Shown here: one piece after another, positions 27,001 through 34,572 of the stretch
How positions within the stretch are numbered: position 1 is the first letter of the stretch
Layout of the letters: each line of letters opens with the position of its first letter
Assembly: GCF_027364955.1 (NCBI RefSeq)
Contig: NZ_DAHXOI010000022.1
Coordinates: forward strand, 1 to 39,789
DNA from: Ferrimicrobium sp.
GTDB lineage: Bacteria > Actinomycetota > Acidimicrobiia > Acidimicrobiales > Acidimicrobiaceae
Length of the DNA: 39,789 nt
Direction of reading: 5' to 3'
Translations under genes and position numbers: made by a program
The notes under the pieces: model-generated
The model's database searches: none
What the model saw: the letters and a program-made list of their open reading frames with translations, nothing else
What the model was told of the DNA's origin: nothing

Positions 27001-27654
27001 CCCATCAATCGTTCTCCACTTCCCATCTGAGACTGACTTCACTCGATTCCAGACGATGACGTGATCATGAAGTTGGGGATCCCCAGCACGTGAGTCATAG
27101 TGGGTAAAGCTTGCCGCCGACACCCCACGGACGTCTTCTTGGACCACGCCATTCTTCCCAGATCGTGAGTGAATGACCTGGCCCTCAGCGTAGGCAAGAG
27201 CCAGATCAATCGCCCTCTGGTGACACCCATAGATCCTCGCTTTGGTCGCCTCATCAGCCAAGGCCCAAAGCGTTGAGACCGACTTTGGTGGTGAGAACGT
27301 GAGATCAAATCCAGCGACGGGCTTGGCGCCAGAACCAGCAGAGCTCACACCCTCCCCAACAACAGACCTTGGCCGCGCAATCGCCTGGCCAACACTCTCA
27401 CCTGTGATGGGGTCAGCGATGAGACCAAGGAGATTCCAGAGCTGGGACTCGCTCACCTCTGACCCCAACTCGATCCCCACTCCATCTCCCAAGTCAGCTA
27501 AGCCAGCCCCCTTCCACCTCCCAGGTGGCGTACCAGATTCTGCGTAATAACGAGTGAGAGCCGATCCAGGTTCGCACCCACCATCCCCAACAGCAATGGA
27601 GTCCATCAGGTAGCGATACCCCTGGCCAATGCTGAGCTTCGCGATACTGAGCAT
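24034..27654 (-). pseudogene. MobF (TrwC/TraA-type) relaxase-helicase interrupted by one in-frame TAG
   Basis: Conjugative relaxase that would nick oriT and unwind the transferred strand. The start is ATG 27654 with AAAGGG 8 nt upstream. The TrwC relaxase domain (about 1-300) has an early Tyr pair (YRYL, Tyr13 and Tyr15) and the metal-binding histidines His185, His196 and His198 (PQLHDHVIV). The RecD-like helicase has Walker A VGPAGTGKST (526-535), Walker B IILDEAS and the motif VGDPAQLGSV. Codon 724 is TAG (25485-25483). Reading resumes in the same frame with GSHRRILGGDRDAMLDALYA and continues 482 codons through the late helicase motifs (ELGYAMTVYRAQGRT, VLYVGVTRGRE). Total length is 1206 codons, normal for the family. 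A Tyr codon is usual before GSHRRI-like sequence, so TAC/TAT to TAG is likely. Confidence 0.9.
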
Positions 27655-27941
27655 GCCTACAACCCTTTACCATCGAGTGAACCCATCCTCACCTCATGGG
27701 CACGAAGAGGAGGAAATCAGTCGCACCAACACAAACCGAGGAGACAACCCCAGCGCCAAGCGCTCGCCGGATGCAAGGTGTGTGGTTGCAAAATGGGTGG
27801 GGGAGCAGCGATAGTTCATGGGAGGTGAGGGTGCGAGTCCGGAGGCTCTGGTTAGGCCCGGGTGTCGGCTCCGAGTTGAGTAGTGACTGCTTGAGGGATC
27901 TGGTCCCGGTTGACAGGTTCTCTGTTGTTGGGGATCTTGAC
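27655..27941. other. Divergent region upstream of the relaxase, candidate oriT
   Basis: MobF origins of transfer usually lie next to the 5' end of the relaxase gene. This 287-bp stretch has an imperfect inverted repeat: CCTCACCTC-ATG near 27689-27702 and CATGGGAGGTGAGG near 27819-27832. A small repeat AGCG-CCAAG-CGCT lies between them. No known nic sequence was recognised. An open frame runs through it from 27696 into gene A, but it lacks a ribosome site. Confidence 0.3.
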
Positions 27942-28403
27942 ATGAGGGATAATGAACGCGCAAAGCTAGCTAATCTCTGGCACCGTCGAGAACTGGCCTT
28001 TCAAGATTGGCTCCTCGCAAAGGAGCAACTCAAAGCCTCAGCCGCTCAACACCGCCGAATCACTGCCGCCAAGGCAGCCGCCTTCCGAGCTCAAGGGATC
28101 TCCGAAGCGCAACTCGCGCGGTACCGATCCTGGCACGATCACCAGTCGCTGCCCCGCGATCCAAGGACGATCGAACGCTACGTCCGATGGCGTAGTGTCA
28201 TCACGCTGATTGACGCGCAGTGGGAATCCAAGCTCAGCGTCGCGACCGTAGACCTCAAGTGCTCCACCCTTTGCTTGGTAAAGGCAACGTCAGAACTGCT
28301 TTCGGTGATGCCGCGCGCAATGGTCGTGGAACTGTCCGGAGACACGGCACGCTCACTGGTGGCAAAGCTTGCCCCATTGGGAGATTTGGCTCATGCTTCA
28401 TAG
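27942..28403 (+). CDS. Gene A: helical protein of unknown function (153 aa)
   Basis: Alanine-, arginine- and leucine-rich helical protein, divergent from the relaxase. The N-terminal part (LANLWHRRELAFQDWLLAKE) and the middle (AAKAAAFRAQGISEAQLARY) look like a coiled or bundled helix followed by a turn. The C-terminus has TSELLSVMPRAMVVELSGDT. I recognise no family. ATG 27942 has GGGGAT 6 nt upstream; the frame is open upstream to 27696 without support. Its last ~50 codons recur, frameshifted, at 31332-31500. Proximity to the relaxase suggests a transfer or maintenance role, but that is inference only. Confidence 0.55.
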   Translation: MRDNERAKLANLWHRRELAFQDWLLAKEQLKASAAQHRRITAAKAAAFRAQGISEAQLARYRSWHDHQSLPRDPRTIERYVRWRSVITLIDAQWESKLSVATVDLKCSTLCLVKATSELLSVMPRAMVVELSGDTARSLVAKLAPLGDLAHAS

Positions 28404-28471
28404 CTGTGGTAGCCCATGAAGCTTCGTCCTGCCGGTGAGTGGGAGTCTCCAAGAAACCTGGGTGTTATTTA

Positions 28472-28493
28472 AGGAATCAGATGTCGGATTCCT
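28472..28493. promoter_or_regulatory. Inverted repeat before the DUF4232-like lipoprotein gene
   Basis: AGGAATC (28472-28478) and GATTCCT (28487-28493) form a perfect 7-bp inverted repeat with an 8-nt loop, 24 bp before the ATG at 28518. It could be an operator or an attenuator-like hairpin following gene A. Confidence 0.4.
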
Positions 28494-28517
28494 AAGAGGT
28501 GATAGAGTCAGAAGGAA

Positions 28518-29498
28518 ATGAAAGTTAGACGATCACTGAGACTCCTAACTGTCGTCCTGATCGGGGCGTTGGTCTTGGCGTCGTGCACCTCACCAGCAAA
28601 GGGCTCAGTATCTTCGGTAATCAGCAATGGGACCTCAACGCTGCGAATTCCCAAGTCATCGTTGACCAAGCGCTTTCTCATTATCAAAGGTAGCTGCACC
28701 ACGACGGCTCACACCCCTGGTTTGCCGGTCTTAAAAATGCGGCTGTCGCTGACACACCAGTCCGAGGCCGTCACAGCCGCATTTTGTCATGAGCCACGCT
28801 CTACGTTCGCGTACTACCTTGACTCAAGTCGATTTCCACCCGATGCGACAATTCAGCTCTTTTCGTTTCCTCCGCAGATCAAATGGACGATTGCGTTCTC
28901 ACGATCAACTACTCGTCAAGGAGCCAAGAGCTTTTCGATCTTCTCGACCTACGTTCCGCCTGCACCCAAGCCACCTGTGCTACCTGCTAGGGCACCCACT
29001 TGCACTCCGAGTCAGATATCGGTGCGCATTACCGGTGTTGGGGATGAGGCATCTGTGGTAAACGCCTACCTTGCCGTTTCAGATCTCTCATCGAGTCCCT
29101 GCAGCCTAGACGGGTGGCCGACGATCTATGGGGTCACGGCAAGTGGAGAGTCTATTCCTTTGGTTCGACAGAGCGCCATGGGCCAGAACGGACATATCCT
29201 TCACCATCCATCGTTCATCGTTATCAAGAGGGATGTTCAAGCTGCTTACAGTCAAGTGACATTTATGCCAGACTGCATCGGCGGCAATACGGGAGTAATT
29301 ATTGAGAAGAACTTCACTTCGCTCAGCGTCACGCTGCCCAATAATCTGGGCAAATATTCGATTGCATCGTCGGCATTCAATCAAGGATCCGCCATCCAGA
29401 CTCCAGATAGCTGCTACTACGCCTCTGGCAAGCTCTACTACGGCACGATCTATGCGTTCTTTGTTCCTTCTTTCGGAGAGCCCGCTCACGCTCTGTGA
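28518..29498 (+). CDS. Lipoprotein with a DUF4232-like C-terminal domain (326 aa)
   Basis: The signal peptide MKVRRSLRLLTVVLIGAL followed by the lipobox VLASC gives Cys23 as lipid anchor. The first half of the mature protein has two Cys residues but no known domain. The second half, from CTPSQISVRITGVGDEA onwards through SSSPCSLDGWPTIYGVTASG to PDSCYYASGKLYYG, has the pattern of DUF4232, a domain frequent in actinobacterial secreted proteins. It follows gene A in the same direction, and AAGGA lies close before the ATG. In the second copy of the module a different exported protein occupies the equivalent place. It is probably surface-exposed; a role in exclusion or cell contact is only a guess. 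Confidence 0.7.
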   Translation: MKVRRSLRLLTVVLIGALVLASCTSPAKGSVSSVISNGTSTLRIPKSSLTKRFLIIKGSCTTTAHTPGLPVLKMRLSLTHQSEAVTAAFCHEPRSTFAYYLDSSRFPPDATIQLFSFPPQIKWTIAFSRSTTRQGAKSFSIFSTYVPPAPKPPVLPARAPTCTPSQISVRITGVGDEASVVNAYLAVSDLSSSPCSLDGWPTIYGVTASGESIPLVRQSAMGQNGHILHHPSFIVIKRDVQAAYSQVTFMPDCIGGNTGVIIEKNFTSLSVTLPNNLGKYSIASSAFNQGSAIQTPDSCYYASGKLYYGTIYAFFVPSFGEPAHAL

Positions 29499-30030
29499 TT
29501 CCGAAGTACTGGCGGTGTTGGACGCTTGCTATTGGTAAGAGCGTTCGAGGAGGGTCACCATTGCGTGCGATGCGGGCGAGAGCCGAACTCCTGCGTATAC
29601 CCATAGCTAACTTCTTGTTTGTGATACCCGGATACCTCACAGATCGCAGAGTCGATATCGGTGACCATGGGGTCATCTCCGGGGACCAGACCCACTTCTC
29701 AAACCCCTAGGTCTCAGTATCAGTGCGTATGGATGCCCATATCCAGGCAATTTGTCGTTGCTAGGTGCTCGCTGATTGAGTCCGAAGTGGCCGAGAGATT
29801 CCAGATGGACTAGTCTTACCGAATCCGAATCTGATGGTCGGTTAGCAATGCTACCCCGTGGGCTGTCCAAGACCGAAGGCGATCAGGTGCTCGGTCATAG
29901 ACACCTCTGGCCTGCTCTCTATCATGCCTGTAACGCTCGCTAGCAAATTTATTGGTCTACCGCCGGGCCAAGGTTTCTTCACTTGTCCGGCCTATTTTTA
30001 GCAAACAGTTTGTGCCAGCTACAGAGGCGT
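29499..30030. other. Gene-free stretch
   Basis: No supported frame between the lipoprotein and the decayed gene B copy. Homology to the second module copy begins only around 30031. Confidence 0.4.
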
Positions 30031-30099
30031 TGCATGACCACCGACTACTTCCCATAACATCCGTACAACGGGCGAGCGCAGCTATCCGGTTGACTCCCC

Positions 30100-30336
30100 G
30101 TGAGCCAAAGACAACCGACCATGGCGACAGAGCCCACCGACGCACACCCACCGACCCACAGCGTAACATCATGCGAGAAAAGGCCAAGGCCGATACCCGC
30201 GCAATGGAGGGAGGAGGCGCTGATTGCCAGAGAACTCCTCAATCGGGGCCAGAGGACTCGCGAGGCAGCTATCGCCGCGGCAGGGGAAGCATCGGATAGG
30301 TCAGTTCCAAAACCCTCGAGTGGTATCCGGGAGTGA
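30100..30336 (+). pseudogene. Decayed copy of gene B with compensating insertions
   Basis: The DNA from about 30031 to 30300 matches the region of intact gene B at 31530-31765. Relative to it there is a 14-bp insertion, which is a tandem duplication (CCCACCGACGCACA at 30133-30146, CCCACCGACCCACA at 30147-30160). A 4-bp GGAG duplication follows near 30206-30213. Together they add 18 bp, so a middle segment of about 20 residues is read in a wrong frame while both ends stay in frame (MATEPTDAH; EEALIARELLNRGQRTREAAIA). The conserved C-terminus is lost. The frame stays open, so a short protein may still be made, but the sequence character is lost. Confidence 0.7.
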
Positions 30337-30539
30337 TTGTGCCACGAATCCTACGCAAACATTGGGCAGTTGGTGTGGTAGCGGGAAGTGCGGCGAATTC
30401 TTTGGTGGGCATAGTGGCGGCGATGGCATGCTATTTCATGACGACGGAGCCAGAAGAGGGGAGAACTTCGATACCAGTTACTGGCGATATCCACAATAAA
30501 GAGTCATTAACTTCTACTGCGAAGGGCAACAGAGGCTAG
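30333..30539 (+). CDS. Small single-pass membrane protein (about 68 aa)
   Basis: The frame starts at GTG 30333 (or GTG 30339). A basic n-terminus VPRILRKHW precedes a hydrophobic span of about 22 residues (VGVVAGSAANSLVGIVAAMA) and a short polar tail. It could be a small membrane protein or an uncleaved signal. It ends 24 nt before the next exported protein and starts inside the end of the decayed gene B copy. No family is recognised, and the ribosome site is weak. Confidence 0.35.
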   Translation: MIVPRILRKHWAVGVVAGSAANSLVGIVAAMACYFMTTEPEEGRTSIPVTGDIHNKESLTSTAKGNRG

Positions 30540-30563
30540 AGTATCAGAGATGGGAGCGGAATT

Positions 30564-31322
30564 CTGATTAATAAGATTTGGAAACTTGCTTCAGTCGTCG
30601 TGATTGTACCTATTGGTGTAGCAGTTTATTTTGGCGCCCACTCGTCTGGTATAAAGACCATAAAGCGATCATCAACCTCTCAGGTAGCGAAAGCCAGGAT
30701 TTCGCCGAAGTCGAAGTTTTCGACGCAACCCACCGCGAGCACGAATGCGCCCTCATGCACAGCGGCTCAACTGACGATTACTACCCCAACTGATAGTGAC
30801 GACTATAGAGCTCTTTACAACGCCTACATCCAGGCGATCGGCATGAACCAGGAGTTCCATGCCAAGATGATCGAGAACACCTCAGGAACGAGCTGTTCAT
30901 TGGGTGGTGGTATACCCAAAATGGAACGCATTGTTGTCACTGGTTCCCAGTCCGAGGCGCTGTCGGCAACGTCGCCACCTCTACCCGATGGTGTGACGAT
31001 CATTGTCGAAGGTCAGCCTCCAGCGGGTCCAGTCTTTACCCTGGCACCAGCAGCGAAGGCTGAGATCTGGTACGGGTCGGACAATGTGAAACCGAACCCA
31101 GCTGGGCATGTCAACTCCGCGACTACGCGTTTGACCGACTTGGTCTCCTGCGTCGAGGTCTTCTCGATACCGACGCCATCGGGATCCGTGAGCGTTCCAG
31201 GACCGGTCCAGAAGTGTGACAACTTTCAGCCACTGTTTCTCAACAACTACGGCTACTTCTTTCCGCTGTCCCCAAAGTTGACCACCGTCCTCCCGAAGTC
31301 GGACGTCTCCCTTCTTCGCTAG
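30564..31322 (+). CDS. Exported protein of unknown function (about 252 aa), non-AUG start
   Basis: The frame contains a signal-like N-terminus: NKIWKLASVVVIVPIGVAVYFG, written in two parts as NKIWKLASVVVI and VPIGVAVYFG. A Ser/Thr-rich linker and a beta-rich domain with paired Cys follow (SCTAAQL, SCSLGG, SCVEV, KCDNF). No ATG is available upstream. GGGAGCGGA at 30552-30560 precedes CTG 30564 and ATT 30567. The GTG at 30600 would cut the basic part of the signal, so a non-AUG start is proposed. The next sequence after its stop is the decayed tail of gene A, so the gene was placed upstream of a module copy. The exported proteins of the two copies are unrelated except in being exported. Confidence 0.5.
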   Translation: MINKIWKLASVVVIVPIGVAVYFGAHSSGIKTIKRSSTSQVAKARISPKSKFSTQPTASTNAPSCTAAQLTITTPTDSDDYRALYNAYIQAIGMNQEFHAKMIENTSGTSCSLGGGIPKMERIVVTGSQSEALSATSPPLPDGVTIIVEGQPPAGPVFTLAPAAKAEIWYGSDNVKPNPAGHVNSATTRLTDLVSCVEVFSIPTPSGSVSVPGPVQKCDNFQPLFLNNYGYFFPLSPKLTTVLPKSDVSLLR

Positions 31323-31331
31323 ATTCTCCTG

Positions 31332-31500
31332 TGGGAATTCAAGCTCAGTGTTGCGACCGCAGACCTAGAGCAGGCCACCCTTCGCTTGGCAAAGGCAACT
31401 TCAGAACTGCTTTCGGTGATTCTGCGCGCAATGGTCGAGGAACTATCCGAAGAGACGGCACACTCACTTGGCGATGCTTGCCCCATTGGGGGAGAGCGCA
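31332..31500 (+). pseudogene. 3'-terminal remnant of a second gene A copy
   Basis: The sequence begins at TGGGAATTCAAGCTCAG, matching gene A at 28221. It continues as WEFKLSVATADLEQATLRLA, then SELLSVILRAMVEELSEETA. A 2-bp deletion relative to gene A near 31475 shifts the end. The first two thirds of gene A are missing. The order remnant-A then intact gene B probably shows the original adjacency of A and B, while the lipoprotein gene of the first copy is an insertion between them. Confidence 0.8.
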
Positions 31501-31601
31501 GTGGGGACTACTTAAGAAGTCATGACGACTTTCCACGACATCGGCACAACGGGTGAGGGGAGCTATCAGCTTAACTCCGCGTGAACCAAGGAGATCTGAT
31601 C

Positions 31602-31877
31602 ATGGTGACAAGGCCCACCGACGCACAGCGCACCATCATACGAGAAAAGGCCAAGGCCGATACCCGAGCAATGGAGGAGGCGTTGATTGCCAGGGACCGC
31701 CTCGATCGGACCGAGAGGACTCGCGAGGCGACTATCGCCAAGCTAGACCGAGCAGTTGGCGAAGCTAAAGCAGCGTATCAGCTCGCACTCGATGGGCTCA
31801 CGGCTCGTGTTGGTAAAGAGCTTGTGGCTGAGCTACTTGGGACAGAGCTCGTTCGATCCCCACGACAGAGGTCATAA
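31602..31877 (+). CDS. Gene B: small helical, charged protein (91 aa)
   Basis: MVTRPTDAQRTIIREKAKAD opens a charged, almost entirely helical protein (EEALIARDRLDRTERTREAT, then VGEAKAAYQLALDGLTARVG). It is likely a coiled coil or small helical bundle, with no Cys, no signal and no recognised family. ATG 31602 has AAGGAG 8 nt upstream, a good site. A decayed copy lies at 30100-30336. It follows the gene A remnant by about 100 bp. It may act as a DNA-associated or partner protein of gene A; this is inference. Confidence 0.6.
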   Translation: MVTRPTDAQRTIIREKAKADTRAMEEALIARDRLDRTERTREATIAKLDRAVGEAKAAYQLALDGLTARVGKELVAELLGTELVRSPRQRS

Positions 31878-32044
31878 ACCTGATGGAGACCCTGGCGATG
31901 TCTTGCTTTGCGAGAGTAGTGCTTAAAAGACTGTCGATGGTATTCCACTCCGGGTCGGAGCGTTGCGCTCGAGCTTCAACATCGTGGGCGATGCGTCCGT
32001 CAGAAGGGATTGAGTCCGACTAGGTTTGGTCGCAGGAGGCATGG

Positions 32045-32224
32045 ATGCTTGTTATCACGCGTAAGGAAGGTCAGCGGGTACGAATTGGCAGCGATATTGT
32101 GCTGACGATCGTCGAGGTGGACGGTCATTCGGTGCGCATTGGCATTGAAGCACCTTTGAACATTCACATTGAGAGGCCAGTTGATGATCAACCAGAAGCC
32201 GCGGACGAGGTCTTGAGCGGGTGA
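32045..32224 (+). CDS. csrA: Carbon storage regulator CsrA (59 aa)
   Basis: The protein opens MLVITRKEGQRVRIGSDI and continues VLTIVEVDGHSVRIGIEAP with a C-terminal LNIHIERP. This is the complete CsrA/RsmA fold: the N-terminal RNA-binding strand LVITRKEG, the central strands and the signature RIGIEAP. The usual Arg-rich C-terminal contact is here HIERP. CsrA is an RNA-binding dimer that represses or protects mRNAs by binding GGA motifs at ribosome sites. ATG 32045 has AGGAGG at 32034-32039, itself a GGA site that could mediate autoregulation. No fliW or flagellar gene is near. It is the only obvious global regulator in the cargo region. Confidence 0.9.
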   Translation: MLVITRKEGQRVRIGSDIVLTIVEVDGHSVRIGIEAPLNIHIERPVDDQPEAADEVLSG

Positions 32225-32418
32225 ATATTCGGTGAATGCATCGTTGGGGTCGGCTGGCGTTGCTGCGAATGACGAGCTTCTCATCACGGCGTGTTCTTGA
32301 TTACCAATGCTCGCATGCCGATGTTCTAGTGGAAGGCCCGGTGTCAGAGGCTCCGCTCTCGGGCATGTACTGCTCATGAGCCTCACAACTTGGTGAGCCC
32401 ATCAATTGAATTACGCAG
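32225..32418. other. Gene-free stretch
   Basis: No coding sequence is supported between csrA and the DUF4440-like fragment. Confidence 0.4.
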
Positions 32419-32580
32419 TTGGTAACACTCGTGGATCTCGCCGAAGTAGTTCGCCGTGAGCGACAACTACTTGACCCATCAGTGCGAGCGCTGGGCGAGT
32501 CTGCGGTAAAGGCGCGATACGCTGACTTGGTGGCGTATGGGGCGTCTGGTCACATGTGGTGCTCCGCGATCATTATGTCA
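32419..32580 (+). pseudogene. Truncated duplicate of the DUF4440-like gene at 34134
   Basis: From TTG 32419 the frame gives VTLVDLAEVVRRERQLLDPS, closely matching the gene at 34134-34490 (VTPEDLAEVVRHERQLLDPS) in DNA and protein. The original GTG start has become TTG. The likeness ends at about 32580, where the ribosome site GGAGGA of the DJ-1-ABM copy begins. It is therefore a 5' fragment cut off by whatever event placed the DJ-1-ABM gene here. Confidence 0.8.
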
Positions 32581-32593
32581 GGAGGAATTCCCG

Positions 32594-33535
32594 TTGAACC
32601 AGCGACCATTACAGGTGGGGATGGTCCTCTTTGAGGACTTCGAGCTGCTTGATGTCACTGGTCCCCTGGAGATCCTCGGGAAGCTTCCCGAAGCATTCGC
32701 GATCACGTTGATTGGCCAAGAGCTCAAACCCACGAGCAGCGTTCAAGGGGTCTCCATCATGCCCACTGCCGCGATGTCGGAGGCACCAAGCGTTGAACTC
32801 TTGATGGTTCCGGGAGGAATGGGTACGCGCAGATTGGTCAACGACAAAGCATGGATCGACTGGCTAGGCTCCTACGGACGCCAAGCATCACTCGTCGCCT
32901 CGATCTGTACCGGTGCAGCCCTGCTGGCAAGAGCTCAACTCTTAGATGGCTACCGTGCAACCACCAACAAGCGTGCCATGGAGTGGGTCCAAGAGATGGC
33001 CCCGAACATCAGTTTTGAACCAAGGGCCCGGTGGGTAAGAGATCGAGACCGGTGGACCTCCTCGGGGGTGGCTGCCGGCATGGATATGACGCTCGCCTTG
33101 GTGGCTCATCTCTTGGGTGAGACCCAAGCACGAGAGGTGGCCAGTGCGATTGAATACGAGTGGAATGATGACCCAGATCACGATCCCTTTGCCAAGGATG
33201 AGGACCACGAGGGACTCCCGGGTTCCCAAGAGGTTCTGACGGTCTTTCGCTCCCGCCTTAAACCAGATCACCAAGACTACGAACTCGTTGCTGACGATCT
33301 CGAGCAGCTCGCCCGGAACCAACCCGGGTTTCGATTCTTTAAGACCTACCAAGCCCAAGATGGTGAGCGATGCTCAATCGTAGTGTTCGACAGTGAGGAG
33401 TCCCAAAGGGCTTGGAGAGTCAATCCCCGCCACCTTGAGGTCCAACGGCGTGCGGCTCGTGACTTCTACTCTGAGTTCTCGGTCCAGGTCGGTAGTCTCC
33501 TTCGGGAAGTGAAGGTGGAGGGCTCCCAATCCTGA
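32594..33535 (+). CDS. DJ-1/PfpI-type protein fused to an ABM-like domain (313 aa), copy 2
   Basis: Paralogue of 6571-7509 with the same two-domain build and length. It has a DJ-1/PfpI domain (about 6-190) with SICTG, Cys105 as nucleophile and Thr106 next to it, and LLDGYRATTNKRAMEWV. An ABM-like domain (about 218-305, LTVFRSRLKPDHQDY, QPGFRFFKTY) follows. At the position of the acidic Asp16 of copy 1, this protein has Glu14 in FEDFELLDV. The start is TTG 32594 with GGAGGA at 32581-32586, 7 nt upstream; this choice makes the N-terminus match copy 1. It sits directly after a truncated DUF4440-like fragment. The two copies may have different substrates. Confidence 0.8.
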   Translation: MNQRPLQVGMVLFEDFELLDVTGPLEILGKLPEAFAITLIGQELKPTSSVQGVSIMPTAAMSEAPSVELLMVPGGMGTRRLVNDKAWIDWLGSYGRQASLVASICTGAALLARAQLLDGYRATTNKRAMEWVQEMAPNISFEPRARWVRDRDRWTSSGVAAGMDMTLALVAHLLGETQAREVASAIEYEWNDDPDHDPFAKDEDHEGLPGSQEVLTVFRSRLKPDHQDYELVADDLEQLARNQPGFRFFKTYQAQDGERCSIVVFDSEESQRAWRVNPRHLEVQRRAARDFYSEFSVQVGSLLREVKVEGSQS

Positions 33536-34120
33536 GGACATACCTTCGAGTTGTGATTGCTTTGGTCGCCCTGGCCTCGTAGCGATAGGTTTCTAGCCAC
33601 CCGTCATCCTCTGCGCCCGTCGCCCCGGCAGCCGGTGCAAGGGCCGTATGGTAGAGCGCCAGCGACGTGATACCAGATTCGTCAGACGTGAGGGCAGGAC
33701 TCCTTAAGGTAGCCAGACGACTACCAGGGGGTCGAGGCTCCAATGCAGGAGCTCGAATCGAACCCTCCATATTTAGTCATCAATTATCATCAGTGCAGTT
33801 CAGAAAGGAGTGTTCCTCGCGGCCTGTCATGAATTACCACGGTTTGGCGAGATTCCATGACGCAAAATATGACACGCTCTCTGCTGTTACAACCGCCGGA
33901 TCGCTGGCATCCCCTCTCCGACTCTCGCTGTTGTCGCGAAATTGAGGAACTGGTGGCGAATCTCTGATGTCTGTCGGGGTGATGCCGATCGTATTCGACT
34001 CCGATCTCACTTTCTTGGTGAAATTATGGCTACGGACCTATTCACAGGTCCCGCGTTGTCCGATGCTCCGGTTGCGTTAGGGATCCCTTCGTGAGCCGCA
34101 CCCCTTGATCAGGGGGCCAA
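33536..34120. other. Gene-free stretch
   Basis: Open frames on both strands (for example 33420-33770 minus) have no domain or ribosome site. No structure was recognised. Confidence 0.4.
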
Positions 34121-34126
34121 TAGAAT
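34121..34126 (+). promoter_or_regulatory. -10 box for leaderless DUF4440-like gene
   Basis: TAGAAT lies 7 nt before the GTG at 34134, with no ribosome site between. A -35 element was not recognised. Confidence 0.4.
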
Positions 34127-34133
34127 TTCGCAA

Positions 34134-34490
34134 GTGGTAACACCCGAGGATCTAGCCGAAGTAGTACGCCATGAACGGCAACTACTTGACCCATCAGTGC
34201 GCGCGGTGGGCGAGTCTGTGGCAGAACTCCTGCATCCTGACTTTGTTGAGCACGGGGCATCTGGTCGCATCTGGGACTCCGCTGTCATCACATCTGCTCT
34301 CAAGGCCGACCCGGGAGTGTCCGGGGAAGCCGTGGAGTTTTCGCCCGTGGCGCTTTCGGAGGATGTCGTGCTACTGACCTATCGCATCGTCGGGAAACCA
34401 GGGTCTCTTCGAAGTTCGATTTGGGTGAAGGATTCGCTGTCTTCCTGGCGCATTCGGTTTCATCAGGGGACCCGGCTGACCACTGATTAG
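34134..34490 (+). CDS. DUF4440/NTF2-like protein (118 aa)
   Basis: Small NTF2-like protein of the DUF4440 type. It has an N-terminal helix (LAEVVRHERQLLDPSVRAVG), then LLHPDFVEHGASGRIWD, the family-typical strand-turn. The C-terminal strands are VVLLTYRIVGK and SLSSWRIRFHQGT. Such proteins bind small ligands or act as isomerase-like enzymes, or are fused to other enzymes; the specific role is unknown. The start is GTG 34134. A truncated duplicate lies 1.7 kb upstream at 32419-32580. It is followed by a HAD hydrolase with its own promoter. Confidence 0.75.
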   Translation: MVTPEDLAEVVRHERQLLDPSVRAVGESVAELLHPDFVEHGASGRIWDSAVITSALKADPGVSGEAVEFSPVALSEDVVLLTYRIVGKPGSLRSSIWVKDSLSSWRIRFHQGTRLTTD

Positions 34491-34572
34491 CATCGCGGGA
34501 TGTAGCGACCGTCCAACATTGACACCCTCCCAATGCACCATGTGAGTCGGTGAAGATTTCCCACACCGGGGG

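Noticed and set aside
33420-33770. 116-codon minus frame after DJ-1-ABM copy 2
   Set aside because: Overlaps the end of the real gene, no ribosome site, no recognisable motif.
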